Shown here piece by piece: positions 8,113 through 18,049 of a DNA stretch of 64,000 nucleotides. Every line of letters begins with the position of its first letter. Position 1 is the first letter of the stretch. This stretch comes from Flammeovirga aprica JL-4 (GTDB lineage: Bacteria; Bacteroidota; Bacteroidia; Cytophagales; Flammeovirgaceae). Below the pieces are notes generated by a model. That model was not told the DNA's origin. It worked only from the letters and a program-made list of their open reading frames with translations, and searched no databases. The position numbers were made by a program, and so were the translations under genes. Location of the stretch: the NCBI RefSeq assembly GCF_012844305.1, contig NZ_JABANE010000004.1:1-64000 (forward strand), in the 5' to 3' direction.

Positions 8113-11100
8113 ATGAAAAGAAGTTACTCTACACTACTAATAGTGGCTATGATCAGCTTAGTCACTTTTGTAAACACGTCTCTATTCGCACAAACACCTA
8201 CCTATTCAGGAGGTACAGGTACACAGGAAGATCCTTTTTTAATTGGTACAGCACAAGACCTTTATGACTTGAGTTTGGATGCTACCTTTGATGCAGGACA
8301 TTGGGCAGCAAATGTTTATTTCAAACTAACTGCCGACATTGATATGGCAGGTATTGATGGCATGAACTGTATCGGTTATGAGTACAATGGAGGTGAAAAG
8401 AAAAATCAATTCCAAGGAAAAATTGATGGTGATTATCACGTCATCCGTAACCTTTATATTAGTGGGGTTCGTGAAAATGTAAAACATATTGGTCTTGGAC
8501 TTTTTGGAAGTACACATAATGCAAAAATTACTAACTTAGGTCTGGTCAATCCTTATATCAATGCCCTTGCTGAAAGAGTGGGTCCATTTGTCGGTAATGG
8601 TTCTCAAACAACTCTTGAAAACTGTTTCGTTATTGGCGGTTCAATTGAAGGTGAATCAAAAGTAGGCAGTATCATGGGTAAACCTAACTGGGGAACTATA
8701 GTTAAGAACTGTTTCTCATCTGTTGAAATTAGAGCGAGATATAAGAAAAATGGAGCTATTTTTGGCGACATCGACAACATCACAGAAACTTGTCTTTTTG
8801 AAAACCTTGTTTTTTATGGAAGCTATGGTATCAGTGAAAATTACAACAAACAAACAGAAGGAGAGTCAGACTTTGGTGGTAATGATGGCACGAATGGTCA
8901 GAAGTTTATTGTCAGTACTGATTATGTGAAAAATATATTTACAATTCTCGAAAAAGATCCAAAGTATAGTACTGCTGCTAAAAAAACACCTCTTGAATTA
9001 ACTGAACAAGCTACATATACTGGATTTGATTTTACTGATGGTTCAGGAAAATGGGTAATGAAAGAAAATTCTTTTGCAGTATTACAAGGTTTCTCAAGCA
9101 GTGCTTTTGATGGATTGACAACATTTGCAAAACTACCTCTTCAAGTTATCGCCTCTGACAACACTACACCAATTGAAGGTGCAACAGTAACCATTGATGG
9201 TACACCTTACACAACTAACGCGGAAGGTAAAATTGACAACTTATTCTTCCCAGGTGTATATGACTATGAAGTCACTAAAACAAACTACCAAACAAACAGT
9301 GGTACTGTCAATACAGAAGGTGAGGAAATGGCCTATGTTGTCTTCTTAAGAGATGATGAAATGTCTTATAATGTTGCATTGAAATTCTTAAAAGAAGGTG
9401 GTGCTGCAATTGAAGGTGTATCAGTGACTGTAACTGATGGTGATTTATTCAATGTCACTTTAACTTCAGGTGCTGACGGCATTGTGACATTAGGAAAAAT
9501 ATTAGCAAAACAATATAGCTATACGACTTCAAAAGACTTATTCATTGATAAAACAAGTAACATTACAGTTACTAAAGATGAAACTTTTGAAATCACATTA
9601 GACAAAGATAATAAGGCCCCTGTAGCAGATACTGGTGCTGATAGAGTAGTTGCTTCTGGTGATTTAGTTACATTAGATGGTTCTTTTTCAACTGACCCGA
9701 ACGGAGATGCTCTTACCTATACATGGGAATCAGTAGATCCTGCAATTACGCTTGAAGCAACTGAAGCCGACGTTGATCAAATTAGAACTTTTACAGCTCC
9801 TGCTGTTGACGGTCCAACAGACTACACTTTCAAACTAAAAGTAAGTGATGGAGAATTAGAAACAGAAGGAACAGTAGTTATTACAGTAAAAGGAGCAATT
9901 TTTTATGGTCCTGAATTAATAAAAAATGGTTCTTTTGAAAATGCTCTAACTGAAGGGTGGACTGGACTTCAAGATGTTTACGCTACTTCTGATGATGTTC
10001 CTGAAACATCAGAGGGATCAAAAAGTATTAAAATATTCACTAAAGCGACACAAATTGGCGGTTACCATGATGCTCCAACTGAAATTAAGAACAACTTACA
10101 AAAACCATTAATCATTGGACGTAAGTATGTGCTTAAAGGTAAAGTTAAGGCCGTTGCAATGAGTATGAACGTGATCAATCTTCGTATTATGCCTCAAGAT
10201 CAATGGTATGACGGAGCCAAACTTGGTTTAACAAGACCTACAGTAACTTGGGGTAAAGAATTGACATTGAATGAGTGGATTGAGTTTGAAAAAATTATAG
10301 AAATCACTCCAGAATTTACATCAGACCCTAATGATGGTATTGGTGATGAAGTACTTTCAAAGTTAAATATCTTCCCTTCACCAAGAAACGGAATAGGCCT
10401 TGATGAAACATCTCTACCTGAAGACGAAATTTATTTAGATGATATGAGTATTGTGGAGTATGATGCTGATATTATGTTGAGTGCTGGTGAAAATATAGAG
10501 GTGAGAACAGGTGCAACTGCTAATTTAATGGGCTCTTTCTCAACTAGTGATGTATTGGCATTAATGTGGACTTCGAAAGAAGGTTTAACCATTACTAACC
10601 CTGATGCTAAAGAGGCTTCTTTTGTAGTTCCAGCAGTAACGGAAGACACACAATATACATTTACTTTAAGTGCTACAAAGGCAATCAGAACTGAAACAAG
10701 CGAAGTGGTAATCACTGCACTTCCTAATGCAGTAGCAAGTGCTGGTGATGATCAGACAATCGAAGCGAATCAAGAAGTAACTTTAGATGCATCAGCTTCA
10801 TTGCCTGCAAATGTTACATTAGAATGGAGCAACACGCATGATATTACACTTGATGACGCGACAAGTGCTCAACCAAAATTCACTGCTCCTTTAGTGGATG
10901 AAAAAACAGATTTCACTTTCACTGTAAAAGCGAGTTATAAAGGAATGGACGTAATGGATGAGGTAGTGATTACTGTATTGCCAATCACTAAAGCTATGGC
11001 TGGTGAGGATCAAACTGCAGAATCTGGTGAAGTAGTAACTTTAGATGGTTCTGCTTCTACTCCAAGTAGCGTTACTTATGCTTGGACTGCACCTGAGGGC

Positions 11101-12549
11101 ATCACACTTTCTGATGCAACTGCTTCGATGCCTACATTTACAGCTCCTACTGTAACTATGAAAACAGAGTATGAATTTACATTGAAAGTTAGTTATGAAG
11201 GAAAAGAAGATACTAATGTTGTAAAAGTAACGGTTTACCCAGTGATAATAGCAGATGCAGGAGAGAATCAAAGTGTGATCGAAAACGCTTCAGTTAATTT
11301 AGATGGTTCAAAGTCAACGGCTGAAAATGTTACTTACGCTTGGACTGCTAGTGATGATAATATTGTAATTACAAATGCTGATCAAGTAGCCGCTTCATTC
11401 ACTGCACCTGCTGTAGATGTAGCCACTGATTTCACTTTCACTCTAAAGGTTACTTACGATGAAAACTACAGTGCAACTTCTGATGTAATCATTACGGTTT
11501 ACCCTGAAATTATGGCCAATGCTGGCGATGATCAATCAGCTATGTCTACTTCAACCGTGACTTTAGACGGTTCTATGTCATCTTCAGATGTTACATACGC
11601 TTGGTCAACTACTAATGATAATATTACAATCACTGATGCGGATAAAGCTACTGCAACATTTGTTGCTCCTGAAGTAACGCTTGCTACAGAAATCACTTTC
11701 ACATTAACAGTTTCTGGTCAAAACAATCAAGTTAAAACAGATGATGTAGTGGTAACTGTTTATCCTCAGATTATTGCCAATGCAGGTGATGATCAAACAG
11801 TAATGGAAGGCACTTCAGTGAACTTAGATGGTTCTAATTCTTCTGCTAATGTGACGTACGCTTGGACTTCAAACAATGAAGCGGTGATCATCACAGATGC
11901 TGACAAAGCTACAGCTTCATTCACTGCTCCAGAAGTAACAGTTACAACTGATATCACATTTACTTTAACAATTACTGATACTCATAATCAAACAGCCACA
12001 GATCAGGTAATGATCACTGTTTACCCTGAAATTTCTGCTAATGCAGGTGATGATCAAACAGTAAATGAAGGTGATGCAGTGACATTAAATGGTTCTAATT
12101 CATCTGATAATGTGACTTACGCTTGGACTTCAAGTGATGCTTCAATTGTGATTACTAACGCTGACAAAGCTACGGCTTCATTCACTGCTCCTAGTGTAGA
12201 AGAAGCTACTGCAATTACATTTACATTGACTGTTTCTGATGAATTTGGTCAAGAAGTAACAGATGAAGTAGTGATCACAGTAAACCCTGTAGAAGAACCA
12301 ACTTCAGTAGATCCATCATCGGCAATCACATTAAATGTATATCCTAACCCTACTACATCAAACATTAATGTAGAGGTTACTCAAAATGCTACTGCTCAGG
12401 TGATGAACTCAAACGGTCAGGTACTTCAGACAGTAACATTATTAAAAGGAAATAATACAATCGATCTTTCAACTTACAACTTCGGTATCTATTTTATCAG
12501 TGTACAATCTGAAGATGCTGTGGAAGTAGTGAAAGTGATGAAGAAATAA
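8113..12549 (+). CDS. Giant secreted beta-helix/PKD/carbohydrate-binding protein with T9SS sorting domain
   Basis: The 1478-residue protein has a Sec signal (1-27). A GLUG-like beta-helix region follows (about 28-330; GTGTQEDPFLIGTAQDL, GKIDGDYHVIRNL). Two carboxypeptidase-regulatory-like domains (about 340-500) and one K319L/PKD-like domain (about 504-595) come next. A carbohydrate-binding-like jelly roll (about 595-785; NGSFENALTEGW ... YLDDMSIVE) precedes seven more PKD-like repeats, many opening with AGDDQT, up to about residue 1393. The T9SS type A sorting tail (about 1403-1478) contains VYPNPTTSNINVEV and ends VKVMKK. No catalytic domain is recognised. It is likely an exported glycan-binding or scaffold protein anchored through T9SS. 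It has the same architecture as the protein at 33918-38765. It ends at a strong terminator and is probably monocistronic. Confidence 0.85.
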   Translation: MKRSYSTLLIVAMISLVTFVNTSLFAQTPTYSGGTGTQEDPFLIGTAQDLYDLSLDATFDAGHWAANVYFKLTADIDMAGIDGMNCIGYEYNGGEKKNQFQGKIDGDYHVIRNLYISGVRENVKHIGLGLFGSTHNAKITNLGLVNPYINALAERVGPFVGNGSQTTLENCFVIGGSIEGESKVGSIMGKPNWGTIVKNCFSSVEIRARYKKNGAIFGDIDNITETCLFENLVFYGSYGISENYNKQTEGESDFGGNDGTNGQKFIVSTDYVKNIFTILEKDPKYSTAAKKTPLELTEQATYTGFDFTDGSGKWVMKENSFAVLQGFSSSAFDGLTTFAKLPLQVIASDNTTPIEGATVTIDGTPYTTNAEGKIDNLFFPGVYDYEVTKTNYQTNSGTVNTEGEEMAYVVFLRDDEMSYNVALKFLKEGGAAIEGVSVTVTDGDLFNVTLTSGADGIVTLGKILAKQYSYTTSKDLFIDKTSNITVTKDETFEITLDKDNKAPVADTGADRVVASGDLVTLDGSFSTDPNGDALTYTWESVDPAITLEATEADVDQIRTFTAPAVDGPTDYTFKLKVSDGELETEGTVVITVKGAIFYGPELIKNGSFENALTEGWTGLQDVYATSDDVPETSEGSKSIKIFTKATQIGGYHDAPTEIKNNLQKPLIIGRKYVLKGKVKAVAMSMNVINLRIMPQDQWYDGAKLGLTRPTVTWGKELTLNEWIEFEKIIEITPEFTSDPNDGIGDEVLSKLNIFPSPRNGIGLDETSLPEDEIYLDDMSIVEYDADIMLSAGENIEVRTGATANLMGSFSTSDVLALMWTSKEGLTITNPDAKEASFVVPAVTEDTQYTFTLSATKAIRTETSEVVITALPNAVASAGDDQTIEANQEVTLDASASLPANVTLEWSNTHDITLDDATSAQPKFTAPLVDEKTDFTFTVKASYKGMDVMDEVVITVLPITKAMAGEDQTAESGEVVTLDGSASTPSSVTYAWTAPEGITLSDATASMPTFTAPTVTMKTEYEFTLKVSYEGKEDTNVVKVTVYPVIIADAGENQSVIENASVNLDGSKSTAENVTYAWTASDDNIVITNADQVAASFTAPAVDVATDFTFTLKVTYDENYSATSDVIITVYPEIMANAGDDQSAMSTSTVTLDGSMSSSDVTYAWSTTNDNITITDADKATATFVAPEVTLATEITFTLTVSGQNNQVKTDDVVVTVYPQIIANAGDDQTVMEGTSVNLDGSNSSANVTYAWTSNNEAVIITDADKATASFTAPEVTVTTDITFTLTITDTHNQTATDQVMITVYPEISANAGDDQTVNEGDAVTLNGSNSSDNVTYAWTSSDASIVITNADKATASFTAPSVEEATAITFTLTVSDEFGQEVTDEVVITVNPVEEPTSVDPSSAITLNVYPNPTTSNINVEVTQNATAQVMNSNGQVLQTVTLLKGNNTIDLSTYNFGIYFISVQSEDAVEVVKVMKK

Positions 12550-12595
12550 AACTTAGGCAACATTTTTTAATAATTAATAATAATTCAACTAATGG

Positions 12596-12626
12596 AAAGC
12601 TCCTCAATGTATTGGGGAGCTTTTTT
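12596..12626 (+). terminator. Intrinsic terminator after the first PKD giant
   Basis: AAAGCTCC (12596-12603) pairs with GGAGCTTT (12616-12623) and runs into a T tract. It lies 47 bases after the stop codon and abuts the convergent lipoprotein gene, for which it may also serve. Confidence 0.8.
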
Positions 12627-12627
12627 C

Positions 12628-13350
12628 TTACTCTAAAAATTCTTCTGGGATTTCTATTGGTATTTCTATATCAATGTCTTCTTCTAAATCATCCACCTCA
12701 ATCGCTCGAAGGGCTTTTACCATTTCTTGTTCTTTTCTAAGTGCAATTTCTTTTTCATCTGGATAAAAAGCTTTATCCTTTTTAATGGCATTAAATAGTT
12801 GAGAAAGATTATTTGTCTTATTACTTTCTACTAAAACACTGGTAGTACTATAATTTCGGGAATACTCCTGTAACACACCAAGGTCTTCATTGACATAAAT
12901 TGTTGATAAAGTATCCTTACAATCAAAACAGCATGAATAATATTTTTCTCTAATCCAATTAAACTTTTTTACAACAATCTTCTCGCCATCAATCTGATAA
13001 ACCCTTTCACTATCAAATGTATAATCAATTGTATCAATAGGGTCTGAGTATTCTATCAAAACTTTATTAAATGTATTTTTAGACTGATCTAATGTATGTT
13101 GTATATAACGATTCGGGAAAAATTCATAGTTAAAAGTTACTACCGATGCTTCAGCACCATTGTAGGTAATGGTTAGAAGTTCTTCACGCGTTGTATCAAA
13201 TTTTGAAAAATAAGATTCTTCTAAAATTGCATAATTTTTCATCCTCACGACCCCGTTATTTTGCTTTCGATTAGGAATACTATGCCTGTCAAAATCACAG
13301 CTAAAAAATACAAGGCTTAACAAAAAAACTACAGATTGATATGTTCGCAT
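12628..13350 (-). CDS. Lipoprotein of unknown function with acidic tail
   Basis: I place the start at the ATG at 13350, giving a 240-residue lipoprotein (MRTYQSVVFLLSLVFFSC). The open frame extends upstream to 13515, but that part looks like read-back through a repeat and lacks a signal. The mature protein is polar and beta-rich. It has a Cys cluster (YYSCCFDCKD) and ends in a strongly acidic segment (VDDLEEDIDIEIPIEIPEE). I recognise no family and infer no function. It runs convergent to the PKD giant and away from the GH3 gene, and does not look like part of the galactan operons. Confidence 0.7.
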   Translation of the reverse strand: MRTYQSVVFLLSLVFFSCDFDRHSIPNRKQNNGVVRMKNYAILEESYFSKFDTTREELLTITYNGAEASVVTFNYEFFPNRYIQHTLDQSKNTFNKVLIEYSDPIDTIDYTFDSERVYQIDGEKIVVKKFNWIREKYYSCCFDCKDTLSTIYVNEDLGVLQEYSRNYSTTSVLVESNKTNNLSQLFNAIKKDKAFYPDEKEIALRKEQEMVKALRAIEVDDLEEDIDIEIPIEIPEEFLE

Positions 13351-13807
13351 AGATTGATAGAATAAGTGTTTAAAAAGAATAGTTGCTATGGAATACAAGT
13401 TAGTTGAATTTCTTTCATTAAGAGAAAAAGCATTCTTAAACGATACTAAAACATCTAAACGAATGTTCAAAAAAATGGTTCTTGTTGTGGTTTGGTGGAC
13501 GTTGCAATGCAACATCCCTACAGTAGATCATAAAAAATATTGTACCCAAAATTGAAAGCAGACTGTTAGGATGTCATATCACAAAATCCACCAAACTACC
13601 AGAAAAAACCATTTTACGAACCATTTTTCTTCATCCTTCATTCTTCACTCTTCATTTTTTAAAATGTCCTCGTGCTAAATCAATACACACTGCCTAATGG
13701 TGCAAATCCACACATTCTCCCTTTTATAAATTTCCCCCCTCTTTTTCTGCTCAATTTATTTCTAAGTAAACCACCGCTTTCAAATAATTTTGGAGAAAAG
13801 AAAAGGA
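13351..13807. other. Intergenic region with inverted-repeat element and C-tract
   Basis: No gene is seen. An imperfect inverted repeat spans about 13473-13616 (see the separate entry). AT-rich sequence with a CCCCCC tract at 13734-13739 then leads to the GH3 start. The promoter of the first degradative operon must lie here, but I cannot pick a convincing box. Confidence 0.5.
13473..13616. repeat. Short imperfect inverted-repeat element
   Basis: AAAATGGTT and GTGGTTTGGTGGA on the left (13473-13499) are matched by TCCACCAAACTAC and AACCATTTT on the right (13587-13616), about 145 bases overall. A small palindrome GTTGCAATGCAAC sits inside. It has no coding capacity and is probably a miniature element or its remnant. 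Confidence 0.5.
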
Positions 13808-16177
13808 ATGATGAAAAGATATTACTTATTAATAACTGCACTTTTGCTTATGCAAAGTGTAATGGGACAAACTTCATTTTCAACTAAAGCTATAGACCAA
13901 CAAGTAGAAAGTTTGATGGCTACGATGACTTTGGATGAAAAAATCGCTCAAATAGAAGGAACTCGTCTGCGTGATATAATGGTAGACGGTAAGGTATCAC
14001 TTGAAAAATGTAGAGAACATATACCGCATGGGATTGGGCATTTTTGTCAGTTTTCATCGGGACAGGAATTACCGCCAGAGGAATTAAGGGATTTGGTGAG
14101 AGAGGTGCAAAATTATCTGATGACGGAAACGCGTTTGAAAATTCCTGCCATTTTTCATGAGGAAGCTATCACTGGTTTCGCGACCTACCAAGCCACTACT
14201 TTCCCTCAGCAAATTGGAATGGGATGTTCTTGGAATCCGGATTTGGTACAACAGAACACCTCGGCTATTTCTAAAAGCATGAGAGAAGTGGGGGCTTCTT
14301 TTGCATTGTCTCCTATGATTGATATTAGTAGAACAGCCCACTGGAACAGACATCAGGAAAGCTACGGTGAAGACAGTTATTTGACTTCAAGAATGGGTGT
14401 TGCATTTGTGCAAGGTCTGCAAGGTGATGATTTGAAAACAGGTGTAGCAGCTACTGTAAAACACTTTGCGGGGTATGGAACAAAAAACAACTCTGTGAAG
14501 GAGTTGTATGAAGAATATTTGATGCCTCATGAAGCGTGTATTAAAGTGGGAAATGCAAAAAGTGTGATGCCTTCTTATGGTACGTACAAGGCCCTTCCTA
14601 TCAGTATGAGCCCTACCATGCTGGATCAGATTTTACGTAAAGAAATTGGTTTTGATGGATTGGTGGTGAGTGATTATGGCGCCATTAATATGATCTATAA
14701 AAAATACAAAAGAGCTCCAGACCAAATGACTGCCGGTGCAATGGCCTTGAATGCTGGTGTGGATATAGAACTTTCGTCACCTATGACTTTCCCTTATTTG
14801 AAGGATGCATTGAAAAAAGGATTAGTGACGGAAAGCGATATTGATCAAGCAGTCAGAAGATCATTGACGATGAAAGCTCGATTAGGTTTGTTGGTGGACA
14901 ACCCTGCTATTGGTAAAGACGGGGACTTAGATTTTGATCCTGCTTCCAACAGACAATTAGCGTATCAGTCGGCTGTAGAATCTATCGTTTTATTAAAAAA
15001 TGATGGCGTTTTACCACTAAAAAAATCTACTCGTAAAATTGCTTTAGTAGGTCCTAACGCCTCTACAGTACATTGCCTTTTGGGTGACTATACTTATCAA
15101 GCGATGCGTGCTTTCTGGAAAAGTGCCAAGTTTGATGAATTGAATCCGAAGTTAGTCACTTTGAAAGAAGGACTGGAAAGCAAAGTGGGTAGAAAGGTAA
15201 AAATTCAGCATGAAAGAGGTTGTGACTGGAGTGCAGCTTTGGAAGCGACCATTGATAAAGATGGTTTTGGGGATGACCGATTGAGCAAGCTGAAAATGAT
15301 TTCTGTGCAAGACCTTCCTCAACCTGATTTAAAAAGAGCAATGAAAATTGCGAAGGAAAGCGATGTGATTATCGCTGCTATGGGGGAGAACATTTACTTG
15401 AATGGTGAAGGAAGATGGAGAAAAGGCATCGGTCTACCGGGACAGCAAGAGGAATTTGTAAAGCAATTGATTGCTACGGGAAAACCTGTAGTACTAGTAC
15501 TTTTTGGAGGAAGACAACAAGTGATTGCTGATATTGAAAAAGATTGTACTGCTATTGTAAATGCTTGGTTCCCCGGTGAAGAAGGCGGTAATGCTGTGGC
15601 AGATATTTTATTAGGTAATGCCAATCCTTCAGGAAAGCTTTGTGTGACTTATCCTAGAACGCAGGAGAAAAAGGAGATTGATTATAAAATGGGATATGAC
15701 GCAGATGATCAGCCTCAATACCCTTTCGGTTATGGTTTAAGCTATACTTCTTATCAATACAACAATATTCAATTATCAAAAGAGGCTCAATTGACAGATA
15801 AAGCGATTGAAGTTTCTTGTTCGATCACAAATACAGGTAAAACGGATGGAGCTGAGGTCGTTCAACTTTATATCTCTCCTTTGGATAAAAACACAACAAT
15901 GAAGCCGATTCAATTGAAAGGTTTCCAAAAAGTAAAGCTAAAAAAAGGAGAAACGAAAGAAATTACATTCAAAGTGTCACCACAGGTATTGGCACAGTAT
16001 AAAAATAATAAATGGATAGTAGAAGGTGGAAATTATGCATTCAAAATTGGTGCTTCTTCTACGGATATTCGCTTGAGTGCTTCGGTAAATATCAAAGGTG
16101 AACCTTTAGAACTCAGAGAAGGCCGTAAGGAATTTTTCTCATCCACCACTATTCAGAATCAAAAGCTTAATAAGTAG
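13808..16177 (+). CDS. GH3 beta-glycosidase (operon 1)
   Basis: The frame opens at a TTG (13790), but the paired ATG codons at 13808 and 13811 follow a purine-rich GGAGAAAAGAAAAGGA and give a normal signal peptide (MMKRYYLLITALLLMQSVMGQ), so I use 13808. The ~789-residue protein shows the GH3 N-terminal barrel (VESLMATMTLDEKIAQ, IFHEEAITGF, ATVKHFAGYG) with the nucleophile Asp in LVVSDYGAIN. The second domain contains GEGRWRKGIGLPGQQ, and a fibronectin-III-like end contains NTGKTDGAEVVQLYISP. GH3 enzymes are exo-beta-glucosidases, xylosidases or hexosaminidases, and some act on galactan oligosaccharides; the substrate cannot be fixed here. The next gene starts directly after its stop codon, so translational coupling is likely. 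Confidence 0.87.
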   Translation: MMKRYYLLITALLLMQSVMGQTSFSTKAIDQQVESLMATMTLDEKIAQIEGTRLRDIMVDGKVSLEKCREHIPHGIGHFCQFSSGQELPPEELRDLVREVQNYLMTETRLKIPAIFHEEAITGFATYQATTFPQQIGMGCSWNPDLVQQNTSAISKSMREVGASFALSPMIDISRTAHWNRHQESYGEDSYLTSRMGVAFVQGLQGDDLKTGVAATVKHFAGYGTKNNSVKELYEEYLMPHEACIKVGNAKSVMPSYGTYKALPISMSPTMLDQILRKEIGFDGLVVSDYGAINMIYKKYKRAPDQMTAGAMALNAGVDIELSSPMTFPYLKDALKKGLVTESDIDQAVRRSLTMKARLGLLVDNPAIGKDGDLDFDPASNRQLAYQSAVESIVLLKNDGVLPLKKSTRKIALVGPNASTVHCLLGDYTYQAMRAFWKSAKFDELNPKLVTLKEGLESKVGRKVKIQHERGCDWSAALEATIDKDGFGDDRLSKLKMISVQDLPQPDLKRAMKIAKESDVIIAAMGENIYLNGEGRWRKGIGLPGQQEEFVKQLIATGKPVVLVLFGGRQQVIADIEKDCTAIVNAWFPGEEGGNAVADILLGNANPSGKLCVTYPRTQEKKEIDYKMGYDADDQPQYPFGYGLSYTSYQYNNIQLSKEAQLTDKAIEVSCSITNTGKTDGAEVVQLYISPLDKNTTMKPIQLKGFQKVKLKKGETKEITFKVSPQVLAQYKNNKWIVEGGNYAFKIGASSTDIRLSASVNIKGEPLELREGRKEFFSSTTIQNQKLNK

Positions 16178-17965
16178 ATGATACCTATAATTCATTCATT
16201 AATTGTAACGATAGGGGGAATAATATTTATTCCTCTTATCGCTTTTTCACAATCGGAAAAGACACCGAATGTTATTTTAATACTTACCGATGACCAAGGC
16301 ATTGGAGATTTAGGCTGTCATGGTAATCCTTGGCTAAAAACACCCAATATTGATAAATTTTATGCTTCTTCAGTACGCTTTACAGACTTCCATGTAAGTC
16401 CACTCTGCACCCCCACCCGTGCAGCAATTATGACTGGACAATACCCCATTCACAACGGAGCATGGGCTACTTATAAAGGAAGAGACGCATTATCAAAAAA
16501 TACAACAACTATAGCCGAAGTATTTCAATCGGCAGGTTATAAAACCGCTCTTTTTGGTAAATGGCACTTGGGTGACAATTATCCTGTTAGGCCTACTGAT
16601 AAAGGGTTTGACTATGTGGTACAACATCATGCTGGCGGTATTGGAGAGCTTTCTGATCACTGGGGAAATACTTACTTTGACGACGTTTATTATGTCAACA
16701 ATGAACCCCAGCAGTTTGAAGGGTACTGTACAGATGTGTGGTTTGATGAAACGATGAAGTTTATAGAGCAAAATCAAGATGAACCTTTCTTTATCTACTT
16801 ACCGTTAAATGCTCCTCATGATCCATTAATCGTGGCGGAAGAATATGCAAAACCTTATAAGCAATACGAGGAGAACAACGAAATCATTGATGCTAACCTG
16901 TATGGTATGATTGCGAATATTGATGAGAACTTCGGTCGTTTTCAGAAATTCCTCAAAAAGAAAAAACTAGAGGAAAATACGATCATTATCTATATGAGTG
17001 ATAATGGAACTCGTTTTGGATATAGTCCTGACGGGAAGAAGGGCTACAATTACAATCTAAGAGGCATTAAAGGGGCAAAACTTGAAGGAGGGCATCGAGT
17101 TCCTTTCTTTATGCGTTGGGCAGGTGCTGGTATCAAAGGAGGGAAAGATATTCCAACTTTAGCAGCACATGTAGATTTATTTCCAACTTTAGCACAATTA
17201 TGTGAGATTCCGTTGGCCGATAGTTTGATGTTAGATGGTGTCGATCTTTCTCCAGTATTAAAGGAAAAGCAAGAAGTGGAGCGTTCTGTTTTTGTGCATC
17301 ACAGACAAGACTGGCGACCTCCAACCGCTGTAGAGGGTACTTGTGTGTTGCAGAAGGATTGGCGATTAATTAATGGTAAGCAACTTTACGACATTAAGAA
17401 AGACCCTCTTCAAAAAACAAACCTTGCGAATCAACACCCAACCATCATCGCTCAGCTTCTGGCAGATAATGAGGTGTTTTATCAGAAAATAAAAAAGGAA
17501 AAAACGTTTTCGGAAATGCCTTCAACCATCATTGGGAGTGATATTCAAAATGAAGTCACATTGACAATTCAACATGCTATTGGTGAAGACAAAGGAATAT
17601 GGAAATGTGAACAGGTAGCTTCAGGTTTGAAGAACAAAAACAACACGCATGCTTTGGAAGTGATAAAGGAAGGAATGTATAAGATCAGCTGTAGAAGATG
17701 GCCGAAAGAATGGGCTGGACCTATGCATGGGAAACCGGCTTTGCATCCTAAGCATACATTCGAATATAAAGCGATAAAACCGGAGTTAGCACGCATCAAA
17801 ATCGGTAATCAGATCCATGAAAAGGTGGTAAAACCCGAAATGGAAGAAGTAGATTTTACGGTCTATCTGGAAAAAGGAAAGACGCTTCTGGTCAATGATT
17901 TTGTGGAGAAAGGTGACAAATATGGCGTGTATTATACATACATCTCATATCTCCCCCCTAAATAG
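16178..17965 (+). CDS. S1-family sulfatase (operon 1, first)
   Basis: This 595-residue secreted sulfatase has a signal peptide ending near IAFSQ. VILILTDDQGIGDLG contributes the metal-binding aspartates. The formylglycine signature is CTPTR with the modified Cys at about residue 77. LFGKWHLGD is the standard downstream motif, and YMSDNGTRFG the second metal site. A C-terminal extension of over 100 residues (from about 455, with HAIGEDKGIWKCEQVASG) is unusual and may be an added beta-domain. S1 sulfatases hydrolyse carbohydrate sulfate esters, here presumably on porphyran or agar oligosaccharides. Cys-to-formylglycine maturation needs an enzyme not encoded in this window. The ATG follows the GH3 stop codon with no gap. 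Confidence 0.9.
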   Translation: MIPIIHSLIVTIGGIIFIPLIAFSQSEKTPNVILILTDDQGIGDLGCHGNPWLKTPNIDKFYASSVRFTDFHVSPLCTPTRAAIMTGQYPIHNGAWATYKGRDALSKNTTTIAEVFQSAGYKTALFGKWHLGDNYPVRPTDKGFDYVVQHHAGGIGELSDHWGNTYFDDVYYVNNEPQQFEGYCTDVWFDETMKFIEQNQDEPFFIYLPLNAPHDPLIVAEEYAKPYKQYEENNEIIDANLYGMIANIDENFGRFQKFLKKKKLEENTIIIYMSDNGTRFGYSPDGKKGYNYNLRGIKGAKLEGGHRVPFFMRWAGAGIKGGKDIPTLAAHVDLFPTLAQLCEIPLADSLMLDGVDLSPVLKEKQEVERSVFVHHRQDWRPPTAVEGTCVLQKDWRLINGKQLYDIKKDPLQKTNLANQHPTIIAQLLADNEVFYQKIKKEKTFSEMPSTIIGSDIQNEVTLTIQHAIGEDKGIWKCEQVASGLKNKNNTHALEVIKEGMYKISCRRWPKEWAGPMHGKPALHPKHTFEYKAIKPELARIKIGNQIHEKVVKPEMEEVDFTVYLEKGKTLLVNDFVEKGDKYGVYYTYISYLPPK

Positions 17966-18049
17966 AGACAAAACTCCTTATTGTAAAGTTATTCATTTCT
18001 AACTTTTGGAAAGTATATAATGTGACGACTTATTAAAAGTATGAATTAA

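Noticed and set aside
10700..12290. Regular repeats that might suggest a CRISPR array
   Set aside because: The repeats are about 85-90 codons long, stay in frame and encode PKD-like domains.
13351..13515. Upstream extension of the lipoprotein gene to 13515
   Set aside because: The extra 55 codons run into an inverted-repeat element and would bury the lipoprotein signal; ATG 13350 gives a normal lipobox.
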